A stretch of 64,000 nt of DNA from Desulfatitalea tepidiphila. GTDB taxonomy: Bacteria; Desulfobacterota; Desulfobacteria; Desulfobacterales; Desulfosarcinaceae. Position 1 is the first letter of the stretch; the number at the start of each line of letters is the position of its first letter. The stretch spans positions 682,001-746,000 of the forward strand of contig NZ_BCAG01000001.1 of assembly GCF_001293685.1 (NCBI RefSeq), written 5' to 3'. A program made the position numbers and the translations under genes. The notes under the pieces were generated by a model. The model was not told the DNA's origin, did no database searches, and saw only the letters and a list, made by a program, of their open reading frames with translations. This document shows positions 49,134 to 57,696 of the stretch, in pieces.

Positions 49134-49595
49134 TCAGGTGTAATGTCTGGACAGCGTTTCGGCGATGCACGCCGGCTTGTCGTTGCCTTCAACTTCGATG
49201 AGGACTTTCCAGCGGAACTGAACGCCGCCCGTCACGTCTTCGATACCCAGTAACGTCAAATGGGGGCGTACGCGCATGCCGGCGGGTACCGGTGCCGCGA
49301 AACGCACCTTGTTGAGGCCGTAGTTGACCGTCATTTTGGCTGGGGGCAGCTTCAAGGTGTCGCCCATGATGCGGGGAATCAGCGACAGGGTGAGAAATCC
49401 GTGGGCGATGGTGGTGCCATATGGCGATTCGACGGCGGCGCGTTTTTCATCCAGATGAATCCATTGGAAATCGCCGGTGGCTTGGGCAAACAGATTGATT
49501 TGTTCCTGGGTGACGGTCAGCCAGTCGCCTACCGCAATCTCCTGGCCGGTTTTTTGGCGCAATTCATCCAGCGACCTGAATTCGACTGTTGGCAT
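49134..49595 (-). CDS. MaoC-like (R)-enoyl-CoA hydratase
   Basis: A 153-residue hotdog protein with the hydratase motif QATGDFQWIHLDEKRA and SPYGTTIAHGFLTLSLI, where the Asp and His are catalytic in (R)-specific enoyl-CoA hydratases. It would hydrate crotonyl-CoA-type intermediates. The start at 49595 is preferred (AAGGT eight bases upstream) over the longer ATG at 49670. First gene of the minus-strand group MaoC-MDR-CoA-transferase. Confidence 0.88.
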   Translation of the reverse strand: MPTVEFRSLDELRQKTGQEIAVGDWLTVTQEQINLFAQATGDFQWIHLDEKRAAVESPYGTTIAHGFLTLSLIPRIMGDTLKLPPAKMTVNYGLNKVRFAAPVPAGMRVRPHLTLLGIEDVTGGVQFRWKVLIEVEGNDKPACIAETLSRHYT

Positions 49596-50130
49596 GGGAA
49601 ATACCTTTCTATGGCCTTGTATTCGGTTTTCTGGTTCGTCGTGCAGTCGGATCTGACGCAACCCCTGCAATGGTCTATCGGGCTGATATGTAGTGTGAAA
49701 TTATGGCAGAAGGCGTGCTGCCTGTCAACGCATAAGGCTTGAAAATGTTTGGCCTCATCGAACGTTGTCTGTCAGCACCAGAGACTTTGGACTTTACCAA
49801 TTTCGAATACCCTGTTAGGATAGCGGCACGGTATTCAACGACTAGAAAAGGGGCACCTTTTCGGTTTTCTGCAATTTAATGAACTAAAATCATTAATTAC
49901 AAAGACTCTATAAATTTCAAGCACGGTTAAGTAGCGCCACGCAGTTTGGTGAGCCTATCCATCCATTGAAGTGAACGATGAAAGGAGGTGGTTGAACCGA
50001 GAAAAACGACGTGCTGGACAGATTCCGGCGACCATCTCCGATGGTGCCTGAACTGATCGCCGGGCGTAATGCCCATTTTATTTAAATTCCAATCTCATTC
50101 ATGCAAGGCGGGTAAAAGGAGGAGGGGTCT
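49596..50130. other. Gene-free interval upstream of livK
   Basis: About 535 bases between divergent genes. It contains a hairpin GAAAAGG/CCTTTTC (49845-49862) and a strong AAAGGAGGTGG site at 49982, followed within four bases by a TTG codon that opens a frame of only about 19 codons. Promoters of both operons must lie here, but none is convincing. The leader-peptide idea is speculative. Confidence 0.4.
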
Positions 50131-51405
50131 ATGAAGAGGAAATTGTTTCTTTCCATGTTGATGGGTATCGCCCTTTTGACCATGATCGTTGTTCCGGCAG
50201 TGGCCCAGGACACGATTAAAATCGCCTTTGTCGAAGGATTGTCAGGCCCTTTTGCGGGCGTGGGTGACGCCGGTTACAAACACTATCAGTATATGGCGGA
50301 TTTGATCAATGCCAGGGGAGGGGTGCTGGGCGGCAAGAAGCTGGAGATCGTGCCCTTCGACACCAAGTCCAGCCCCAAAGAGGCCCTGATTGTGCTCAAG
50401 GCCGCCATCGACCAGGGCATCCGTATCATCACCCAGGGCAACGCCTCCAGTGTCGCCGGCGCCTTGATCGAGGCATTGAACAAGCACAACGAGCGCAACC
50501 CCGATCAACAGGTGATTTACCTCAACTATGCGGCGGTGACGCCCGCGTTCACCAACGAGCTGTGCAGTTTCTGGCATTTCCGGTTCGACGCCCATGTGGA
50601 TATGAAGATCGCCGCCATCACCGATTACATCAAAAACAAGCCGGACATCAAAAAGGTCTATCTCTGCAACCAGGACTATGTTTTCGGCCATGCGGTCAGT
50701 GATGCGGCCAAACAGATGCTGGCGGAAAAGCGCCCGGATATTGAAATTGTCGGCGACACCTTCACCCCCCTGGGGAAGGTAAAGGACTTTTCACCCTATG
50801 TGGCCAAGATCCAGGCTTCCGGCGCACAGGCGGTGATCTCGGGAAACTGGGGTGCAGACATGTCGCTGCTGGTCAAGGCCGCCAAAGACGCCGGTCTCGA
50901 TGCCCAGTTCTACACCTTCTACGGCAGCGGTCTGGGTGCCCCGGCCGCCATCGGCGAAGCGGGTATCGGCAAACTCATCTCCGTGATCGAATGGCACTTC
51001 AACCTGGCCGTGGAAGAGAACAAACCCGAGGATGAAAAATTCTTCCTGGGATACCAGGAAAAGTACTCGGACGGCGGCAAGAGTCCCTACTACTATGGCC
51101 GTATCCGCACCACCATGGAGATGCTGGCCTTGGCCATCGATAAGGCCGGCAGCGCCAAGGCCAAAGATATCGCTTTTGCATTGGAAGGAATGGAGTACGA
51201 CACGCCTTACGGCAAGGTGGTCATGCGGGCCGAAGATCACCAGTTGATTCAGCCCCTTTATCTTATGGTCTATGCCAAGAAGGGTGAAGGCACCGTCAAA
51301 TACGACTCGGAGAATTCCGGCGTGGGCTTCAAGACCATCGCAAGGATCGAAGCCAAGGACACTGCCATGCCGACCACCTGCCAGATGCAGCGGCCAGCAA
51401 AATAG
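50131..51405 (+). CDS. livK: Branched-chain amino acid-type ABC transporter, periplasmic binding protein
   Basis: A 424-residue binding protein with a signal peptide (FLSMLMGIALLTMIVVPAVAQ) and the mature start DTIKIAFVEGLSGPFAGVGDAGY of the Leu/Ile/Val-binding family (Peripla_BP_6). It binds a small amino acid, amide or carboxylate in the periplasm and delivers it to LivHMGF. Strong ribosome site AAGGAGGAGG. A stable hairpin separates it from livH. The substrate cannot be told; proximity to the CoA genes suggests the acid they catabolise. Confidence 0.93.
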   Translation: MKRKLFLSMLMGIALLTMIVVPAVAQDTIKIAFVEGLSGPFAGVGDAGYKHYQYMADLINARGGVLGGKKLEIVPFDTKSSPKEALIVLKAAIDQGIRIITQGNASSVAGALIEALNKHNERNPDQQVIYLNYAAVTPAFTNELCSFWHFRFDAHVDMKIAAITDYIKNKPDIKKVYLCNQDYVFGHAVSDAAKQMLAEKRPDIEIVGDTFTPLGKVKDFSPYVAKIQASGAQAVISGNWGADMSLLVKAAKDAGLDAQFYTFYGSGLGAPAAIGEAGIGKLISVIEWHFNLAVEENKPEDEKFFLGYQEKYSDGGKSPYYYGRIRTTMEMLALAIDKAGSAKAKDIAFALEGMEYDTPYGKVVMRAEDHQLIQPLYLMVYAKKGEGTVKYDSENSGVGFKTIARIEAKDTAMPTTCQMQRPAK

Positions 51406-51432
51406 GATAATTCGAAAAGGACTTCAACCCGA

Positions 51433-51471
51433 CCCGGTCTCGCCGGAGACGTTTGATCCGGAGAGACCGGG
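51433..51471 (+). promoter_or_regulatory. Extended hairpin between livK and livH
   Basis: CCCGGTCTC (51433-51441) pairs with GAGACCGGG (51463-51471), and inside CCGGA (51443) pairs with TCCGG (51457), giving a 14-pair stem with one G/A mismatch. Another perfect eight-pair stem AAAAGGCG/CGCCTTTT (51540-51562) lies near livH. They could protect the livK mRNA end or partly terminate transcription, lowering permease expression. Confidence 0.7.
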
Positions 51472-51600
51472 CGGTATCGTTGCAGGCCGATCCTCGATCA
51501 GGCCTTGGGGTAGTGCAGTCTCAGATGGCAGGAAACTCGAAAAGGCGATGTCAACGCCTTTTATTGTCTGGTGTTAACGTCTGACCGCGAAAGTGATCCT

Positions 51601-52551
51601 ATGTTGGAATATGTTCTTTTTTCGCTGTTGAACAGCCTTGTCCTGGGCATGCTTCTGTTCATGCTCTCCAGTGGGCTCACCCTGATCTTCAGCATGATGG
51701 GCGTTCTCAACTTCGCCCATGCCAGCTTCTACATGCTGGGGGCCTACTTCGGTTATCAGATCAGCACGTGGGTCGGCTTCTGGCCGGCGCTGGTCATCGC
51801 GCCTCTCCTGGTAGGCGGGTTGGGGGCGCTTGTCGAGCGGTACGGCCTGCGAAGCCTTCACAAGTACGGCCACGTGGCCGAACTTCTCTTCACGGTAGGC
51901 TTGTTCTATATCATCGAGGAGAGCGTCAACCTCATTTGGGGGCGCAATGCCGTCATGTATCCCATACCCAGGCTACTGGATTTTCCGCTGTTTAAATTAC
52001 TCGGTGCGGAGGTCTCCGCCTACCGCATGTTCATGCTGCTGATTTCAATGGGTATGTTCATTGGCCTCTACCTGGTGTTGACCCGCACGCGCATCGGTCT
52101 GATCATCCAGGCCGCATTGACCCACCCTGAGGGGGTCAATGCGCTGGGCCACAATGTGCCGGCCGTGTTCATGCTGGTCTTTGGCGGCGGATCGGCCCTG
52201 GCCGGCTTGGCCGGTGTCATCGGCGGCATCTTTCTGATCACAGAACCGGCCATGGCGGCCACCCTGGGACCCATCGTCTTCGTGGTTATCGTGGTGGGCG
52301 GCATGGGATCGTTGACCGGTGCCTTTGTCGCCTCCCTTTTGCTGGCCGCCATCCAGACCTTTGCCGTGGGTATCGAATATTCCCTGACCGACCTCTTGGC
52401 CCTGTTTGGATGGCAGGTCGACACGTCTGGTTTCTTCCGTGACATCTGGCGGATCCAGCTGTCCCACACCGGACCGATTCTGCCCTATCTGTTCATGGTC
52501 TTGATGTTGATGTTCCGGCCAAAAGGATTGATGGGAAAACGCGAGTCCTGA
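51601..52551 (+). CDS. livH: Branched-chain amino acid-type ABC transporter permease (LivH)
   Basis: A 316-residue inner-membrane permease with about eight helices and the family motifs NSLVLGMLLFMLSSGLTLIF, GVLNFAHASFYMLGAY and GGMGSLTGAFVASLLLA. It forms the channel with LivM. The ATG at 51601 is chosen; GTG 51571 is an alternative. Neither has a strong ribosome site. Confidence 0.93.
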   Translation: MLEYVLFSLLNSLVLGMLLFMLSSGLTLIFSMMGVLNFAHASFYMLGAYFGYQISTWVGFWPALVIAPLLVGGLGALVERYGLRSLHKYGHVAELLFTVGLFYIIEESVNLIWGRNAVMYPIPRLLDFPLFKLLGAEVSAYRMFMLLISMGMFIGLYLVLTRTRIGLIIQAALTHPEGVNALGHNVPAVFMLVFGGGSALAGLAGVIGGIFLITEPAMAATLGPIVFVVIVVGGMGSLTGAFVASLLLAAIQTFAVGIEYSLTDLLALFGWQVDTSGFFRDIWRIQLSHTGPILPYLFMVLMLMFRPKGLMGKRES

Positions 52552-52585
52552 TCATCAGAGACAGGGTAAAGGAAATCATCGATCT

Positions 52586-53839
52586 ATGAATCACTATCTG
52601 AAGCAGTTCGGGATCTGGTTCGCCGCGGTGATCGTCTGCATTGTGTTGCCGCTGATCTTCAACTCCGGTTTTTCGCGATCCATGCTCAGCCAGATGGGGA
52701 TCGCCGTCATTTTTGCACTCTCCTACAACATGCTGCTGGGCCAGGGCGGCATGCTTTCCTTCGGTCATGCGGTCTACTATGGCCTGGGCGGCTTTCTGGC
52801 CATGCACGCCCTCAATTGGGTCGGCGAGGGTTGGCCGGTACCCCTGGAACTGGTGCCCTTGATAGGGGGATTGGGCGGCGTGGTGGCCGGCATCGTCTTC
52901 GGCTGGTTGTCCACCGATCGCGCCGGCACCACCTTTGCGCTGATCTCTTTAGGTATCGGCGAATTGATCGCGGCCAGCGCCCTCATGCTGCCGAGCTTTT
53001 TCGGTGGGGAAGAGGGCATCTCGGCCAACCGCATGGTGGACACCACACTGACCGGCTTTCGCTTCGGTCAGCAAATCGAGGTGTACTACCTGATCGTGGC
53101 TTGGATGCTGGTGTGCATCGCCTTGATGTACCTGCAGACCAAGACTCCACTAGGCCGGGTGGCCAATGCGGTGCGCGACAACCCCGAACGGGCAGCCTTT
53201 ATTGGCTACAATGCCCGGGTGGTGCGGACCCTGCAATTCACCCTGGCCGCCTTTTTTGCCGGGATTGCCGGCGGCCTGTTTGCCATCAACTACGAGATCA
53301 TCACCACCGAGACCGTGGGCGCCATCCCATCGGGCAATGTGTTGATGATGACCTATATCGGGGGCGTGGGCCACTTTTTCGGCCCCATCCTGGGGGCGGC
53401 CCTGGTAACGCTGATGCAGCTCACCCTGGCCGGCATCACCCACGCCTGGCTGCTCTATTTCGGGCTCCTTTTCGTGGGCATGGTCCTGTGGGCGCCGGGT
53501 GGCCTGGCCGGACTGATCATGATGCACGAGCCGGTGTGGAAGGCGGGGCTCATGAGCCGGTTGCTGCGGGCGTACGCCATCATCGCCGTGCCGTCGCTGG
53601 TGCTGTTTCTGGGCCTGATGACCTTGATCGAAATCAACTATCATCTCTCTTTGAGTGTCAATCCGGACGAGCTCATGAGCCTTTTCGGGATCTCGTTCAA
53701 GGCCCAGTCACCCGCTGCCTGGATCGTTTCGCTGGCATTGATCGGTATCGGGTTTTTCTTCTTTCGAAAGGCCCAGCGGGTGGTGCGCCGCAGCTGGAAT
53801 GAGGTGGCACAACAGATGAAAGGAGCGGCGATTCAATGA
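52586..53839 (+). CDS. livM: Branched-chain amino acid-type ABC transporter permease (LivM)
   Basis: A 417-residue permease with the LivM motifs SYNMLLGQGGMLSFGHAVYYGLGGF and GGVGHFFGPILGAAL, and an additional C-terminal hydrophobic region (LIGIGFFFF near residue 390) with a basic tail. LivM proteins of about 320-425 residues are known. Overlaps livG by four bases (ATGA). Confidence 0.92.
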   Translation: MNHYLKQFGIWFAAVIVCIVLPLIFNSGFSRSMLSQMGIAVIFALSYNMLLGQGGMLSFGHAVYYGLGGFLAMHALNWVGEGWPVPLELVPLIGGLGGVVAGIVFGWLSTDRAGTTFALISLGIGELIAASALMLPSFFGGEEGISANRMVDTTLTGFRFGQQIEVYYLIVAWMLVCIALMYLQTKTPLGRVANAVRDNPERAAFIGYNARVVRTLQFTLAAFFAGIAGGLFAINYEIITTETVGAIPSGNVLMMTYIGGVGHFFGPILGAALVTLMQLTLAGITHAWLLYFGLLFVGMVLWAPGGLAGLIMMHEPVWKAGLMSRLLRAYAIIAVPSLVLFLGLMTLIEINYHLSLSVNPDELMSLFGISFKAQSPAAWIVSLALIGIGFFFFRKAQRVVRRSWNEVAQQMKGAAIQ

Positions 53840-54582
53840 CGGCACTCAAACTCGTCGATGTGCACAAGAACTTCGGTAGCAGCCGAATCATCAACGGCGT
53901 CAATCTGGAGGTCCCCAAGGGGGAGCGGCATGCCATTATCGGCCCCAACGGTGCGGGCAAGTCGACCCTGTTCAACTTGATCAGCGGCTTTTACCAGGTC
54001 AGCCGGGGGTATATCGAACTCAATGGACATGCCATTACCGACCTGCCGCCCCATCGCATCAATCGTCGCGGGCTGAGCCGAAGTTTTCAGGTGACCAATA
54101 TTTTCCCGAAAATGAGCGTGTTTGAAAATGTGCGCTCCGCCCTGCTGTGGCCCATGGGGTACCGTTACTCCTTCTGGCACATGTGCGACCGGCTTAAAAA
54201 AGTGAACCGTAAGGCAGAAGAGATATTGGAAAAGATCAACCTCGCCGACCGGCAGCATATTCCCGCCGCCATGCTGGCCTACGCCGAGCAGCGGGCGCTC
54301 GAAATCGGGATCACGATCGCCGGCGATACGGATGTGATATTGCTCGACGAGCCCACCGCCGGCATGAGCAAGAGCGAAACCGCCCGGGCAGTGGAACTGA
54401 TTCGAAATGTCACCGAAGGCAAGACGCTGCTCATTGTCGAACACGATATGAGCGTGGTGTTTGACCTGGCCGATCGTATCTCGGTCCTGGTCTACGGCAA
54501 GGTGGTGGCCACCGATTTGCCGGATAAGATTCGCCAGAATGCCGAAGTTCAGGAAGCCTATCTCGGCAAGGAGGTCGCCTAA
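53836..54582 (+). CDS. livG: Branched-chain amino acid-type ABC transporter ATPase (LivG) with altered signature
   Basis: A 248-residue ATPase with an intact Walker A (GPNGAGKST, residues 36-44), Walker B VILLDEPTAG and H-loop LLIVEHDM. The signature that usually reads LSYGEQR is LAYAEQR (147-153), so the conserved glycine is alanine (codon 54283-54285). It sits between livM and livF with overlapping or abutting ends. In a LivFG pair this motif faces the ATP held by LivF's Walker A. Confidence 0.94.
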   Translation: MTALKLVDVHKNFGSSRIINGVNLEVPKGERHAIIGPNGAGKSTLFNLISGFYQVSRGYIELNGHAITDLPPHRINRRGLSRSFQVTNIFPKMSVFENVRSALLWPMGYRYSFWHMCDRLKKVNRKAEEILEKINLADRQHIPAAMLAYAEQRALEIGITIAGDTDVILLDEPTAGMSKSETARAVELIRNVTEGKTLLIVEHDMSVVFDLADRISVLVYGKVVATDLPDKIRQNAEVQEAYLGKEVA

Positions 54583-55278
54583 ATGCTCGAAGTCAAAGAA
54601 TTGCATGCCTATTACGGTCGCAGCCATATTTTGCAAGGCGTCAACCTGAAGGTGGACCGGGGCGAAATCGTGAGCCTGCTCGGACGCAATGGTGTCGGCC
54701 GTTCCACAACCTGCATGACCATCATGGGGCTGGTGCCGCCGCACGGCTCGATCCAGTACAAAGGCGAAGAGGTGGCCGGCCTCAAACCCCACCAGGTCGC
54801 CCGCAAGGGCATCGGGTTCGTACCCGAGGACCGTTGGATCTTCCCGGGGTTGACCGTGCTTCAGAACCTTCAGTTGGGCCAGAAGAGTAAAAAGCAGGCA
54901 GGACGCTGGACGATCGACGATGTCTTCAAAATTTTTCCGCGCTTGGGAGAACGCTCGAATGTGCATGGCGGTTTGATTTCCGGCGGAGAGAAGCAGATGC
55001 TCACCATCTGCCGCACCCTCATGGGCGATCCCGACTTCATCATGATCGACGAACCCACCGAAGGCTTGGCGCCGCAGATGGTCAAGCAGGTCGGCGACCT
55101 GATCGAAGAGATTGCCGGCCGCGGCGTATCGGTACTGCTGGTGGAGCAGAAACTGAGCATCGCCTTGAGGATTTCCAAACGTCTCTACATCATGGGGCAC
55201 GGTAAGATTGTCTTCGAAGGCACCCCAGATGATATCAAAAACGACCAGACCATCCGCAAAGAGTGGCTCGAGGTATAG
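54583..55278 (+). CDS. livF: Branched-chain amino acid-type ABC transporter ATPase (LivF) with Arg in Walker A
   Basis: A 231-residue ATPase beginning one base after the livG stop. Walker A reads GRNGVGRST (34-42): the conserved lysine is arginine (R40, codon CGT at 54700-54702). The signature ISGGEKQ and Walker B FIMIDEPTEG are normal, and the H-loop has Gln (VLLVEQKLS), as is usual for LivF. With the LivG alanine this predicts one weak ATP site. Confidence 0.94.
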   Translation: MLEVKELHAYYGRSHILQGVNLKVDRGEIVSLLGRNGVGRSTTCMTIMGLVPPHGSIQYKGEEVAGLKPHQVARKGIGFVPEDRWIFPGLTVLQNLQLGQKSKKQAGRWTIDDVFKIFPRLGERSNVHGGLISGGEKQMLTICRTLMGDPDFIMIDEPTEGLAPQMVKQVGDLIEEIAGRGVSVLLVEQKLSIALRISKRLYIMGHGKIVFEGTPDDIKNDQTIRKEWLEV

Positions 55279-55312
55279 GCAGAGTCAATTTCATGGCTCA
55301 AGATCAAATCGA

Positions 55313-55349
55313 GACAGGGGCGGACCGAGGTGGCCGCCCCTGTTTGTCT
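55313..55349. terminator. Bidirectional terminator between livF and the chemoreceptor gene
   Basis: A nine-pair stem CAGGGGCGG/CCGCCCCTG (55315-55323, 55334-55342) followed by TTTGTCTT on the plus strand and flanked by AGAC on the other side. Serves convergent livF and chemoreceptor genes. Confidence 0.85.
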
Positions 55350-55374
55350 TCATTTTTTTCAGAAGGCCATCGCA

Positions 55375-57495
55375 TCAAACTTTGAAGATCCCCACCAGCT
55401 TGTCGAGTGCTTCGGCCAGATCGGAAAGCTCCCTGGAGTTGATGTTCACTTGGGCGCTGCTCTGGGAGATGTCGCCTGCCGAGCTGGTAACCAGGCCGAT
55501 CTGCCTGGCGATCTCGCCGGACACCTCCGAACTTCTGGAGACATGGGCATTGACGTCCGTGATGCCCCGGGCGGCCTGGGAGACATTGTCGGAAATATTC
55601 CGGGTGGTCGCCGATTGCTCTTCCACGGCCGAGGCGATGACCATGACACTTTCGTTGATGTCTTTGACGACGCTGGTGATTTTTTCGATTTCGGCCACCG
55701 TGCCGTCGGTTGAATTCTGAATCGCATCGACGCGATGTTTGATCTCCTGGGTCGCTTCCGCCGTCTGTTTGGCAAGTTCCTTGATCTCGTTGGCCACCAC
55801 GGCAAAGCCCTTTCCTGCGTCACCGGCCCGCGCCGCCTCGATGGTGGCGTTGAGCGCGAGGAGATTGACCTGTTCGGAGATGTCCGTGATGGTTTCGACG
55901 ACCTGGCCAATTTCGCGGGCCGAACCGCCCAGTTCTCCCACCTGGGTCGATGCCTTGTCAGCCTGGGTGACCGCCTCGCCGGTGATGACGCGCGCCTTGG
56001 CGGCGTTTTGGGTGATTTCATTGATCGTGCTGGTCATCTCACCGGCGGCGCTGGCCACCATGTTGACGTTGACCGAGGCCTCTTCCATGGCCGCGGCGAT
56101 GGATGTCATGTTTTCATTCATCTGTTCGGATGCGCCCGATACGCTCTGGGCTTCGCCGGCCGCCTGCTCGGCCCCGCCGGCCAATGCTTCCGATATTTTG
56201 GACAGTTGAGTGGAAGAGCTGTTGAGCCGGGTAGAATTCTCCTTGACCTGGTGGATGATGGTGTGCAGCCGTTCCAGAAAGAGGTTGAACCATCTGGAAA
56301 GCTCACCCAGTTCGTCGTTAGAATGGATTGTCAGCCGTTGGGTCAAGTCGCCTTCGCCTTCGGCGATGTCCTTGACTCTGGCGAGCATGCCGACCACCGG
56401 CCGGACCAGTGCCCGGGACATCAACCAGGTGGCCGGTGCCACAAGGATCATGCAGGCCAGGGCGACGACGCACAACACAAGAATCATCTGGCGGTTGTTG
56501 GCTTTGGTGATGGCATCCGGTTGCAACAAGGCCAGCGCGCCGCACACTGCCTCTCGATTGTGAATGGGCAGCACGCTTTCATAATAGCCCTCCTTGTCGA
56601 GCTCAATGCTGCCGAATCGGGCCTGCGCCCGTTCCAATTGCCAGTGTTGACCGTCTTGGCCGGACAATCCCCGGGTGTCGATGGCCTTGTAGGCCGTCGC
56701 ATCGCCGGCACTGAAGCGGTCACCGGCAAAGAAGGCGACCTTCAAACCGGTGAGCTTTTGTATCCAGGCCGCAAAGTCGTTATCGAGGCGCAGGAGGGTA
56801 ACGGCTGCGCCTACGAACTTCGTTTCGAGCTGTTTGGTTTGTGAGTTGAAGGTTTCCGTGGTGACAGGCAGTTCGATGCGGATACACAGGTGATTTTCGA
56901 TGGCCTGGAAACTGATCTTCTCTTCCTGAGATAATTCGCCATCATGGGTGTTGGCGATCCATTGATTGTCCTTTTCCGGGACCAGGTTCAACTCATTGGT
57001 ACGCAGGCTCTCTCCGTCTGCAACCAGGATGTGGCGCAAGTTACCGGTTTCCAACAGGCCGACCCGGTAACCTTCCCCGGCTTGCCGGGCGGCAAAAGCA
57101 ATCAGTCGGCCTTCGGCATTGTAAAGGGCAGCCTTCCAAAGGTTTCCGCCGGCAGCGGTTCGATGCAGGGCGACAATCAGTTCATTATAAGATTCCTGCG
57201 TCATTCCAGAGTCATAGGAGGAGTCCCGGTACTCTTCCAGGAAACCCATGCTTTCTCCCATCTTGTTGACCACGATCATTTGCCGGGCGGCCGCCAGCAT
57301 GGCGTTTTGTTTTTCTATAAGGGTGTGGCGCAAGGTTTCGGTCGAATTGCTCATCGACTGTCGGACCATGGCGCGGTTTTGGCGTTGGATGATCACCGAA
57401 ACCACGATAGTCGAAACGATGCTGACCAGCAGCACCATCATCAAGGTGCTCAGGGTGATTTTTGAACCGAGCTTCATTTTGAGTTGGATGCGCAT
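55375..57495 (-). CDS. Methyl-accepting chemotaxis protein
   Basis: A 706-residue receptor: TM1 near residues 13-36, a periplasmic sensing region to about 340 (Cache-like, no clear subtype), TM2 ([21 protein letters not shown]), HAMP (about 362-415, [18 protein letters not shown]), and a coiled-coil signalling domain with tip [22 protein letters not shown]. It binds an unknown ligand and controls CheA. The adjacency to the Liv transporter suggests taxis to the same compound (inference). Confidence 0.94.
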   Translation of the reverse strand: MRIQLKMKLGSKITLSTLMMVLLVSIVSTIVVSVIIQRQNRAMVRQSMSNSTETLRHTLIEKQNAMLAAARQMIVVNKMGESMGFLEEYRDSSYDSGMTQESYNELIVALHRTAAGGNLWKAALYNAEGRLIAFAARQAGEGYRVGLLETGNLRHILVADGESLRTNELNLVPEKDNQWIANTHDGELSQEEKISFQAIENHLCIRIELPVTTETFNSQTKQLETKFVGAAVTLLRLDNDFAAWIQKLTGLKVAFFAGDRFSAGDATAYKAIDTRGLSGQDGQHWQLERAQARFGSIELDKEGYYESVLPIHNREAVCGALALLQPDAITKANNRQMILVLCVVALACMILVAPATWLMSRALVRPVVGMLARVKDIAEGEGDLTQRLTIHSNDELGELSRWFNLFLERLHTIIHQVKENSTRLNSSSTQLSKISEALAGGAEQAAGEAQSVSGASEQMNENMTSIAAAMEEASVNVNMVASAAGEMTSTINEITQNAAKARVITGEAVTQADKASTQVGELGGSAREIGQVVETITDISEQVNLLALNATIEAARAGDAGKGFAVVANEIKELAKQTAEATQEIKHRVDAIQNSTDGTVAEIEKITSVVKDINESVMVIASAVEEQSATTRNISDNVSQAARGITDVNAHVSRSSEVSGEIARQIGLVTSSAGDISQSSAQVNINSRELSDLAEALDKLVGIFKV

Positions 57496-57696
57496 TGCGA
57501 TTCCCTTTGATTGTTATCGATTTTAAAAACAAGCCTGCTACAGCAGTTATCGGTCAGCCGAAAAAATAAATTAGATTTATTTTGTATCGCTTAGATATGG
57601 CCAGATCGGACAACCACCTGAGGTTGGCCCGGTGATGTCCAACACCATTGTTGGGAATGCGTGCGAAGTCTCTAATGATCAGGGAAGAATTTGAGT

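Noticed and set aside
49993-50052. Leader peptide of about 19 codons before livK
   Set aside because: TTG start stands only four bases from the ribosome site, and there is no regulatory codon run; too weak to call a gene.
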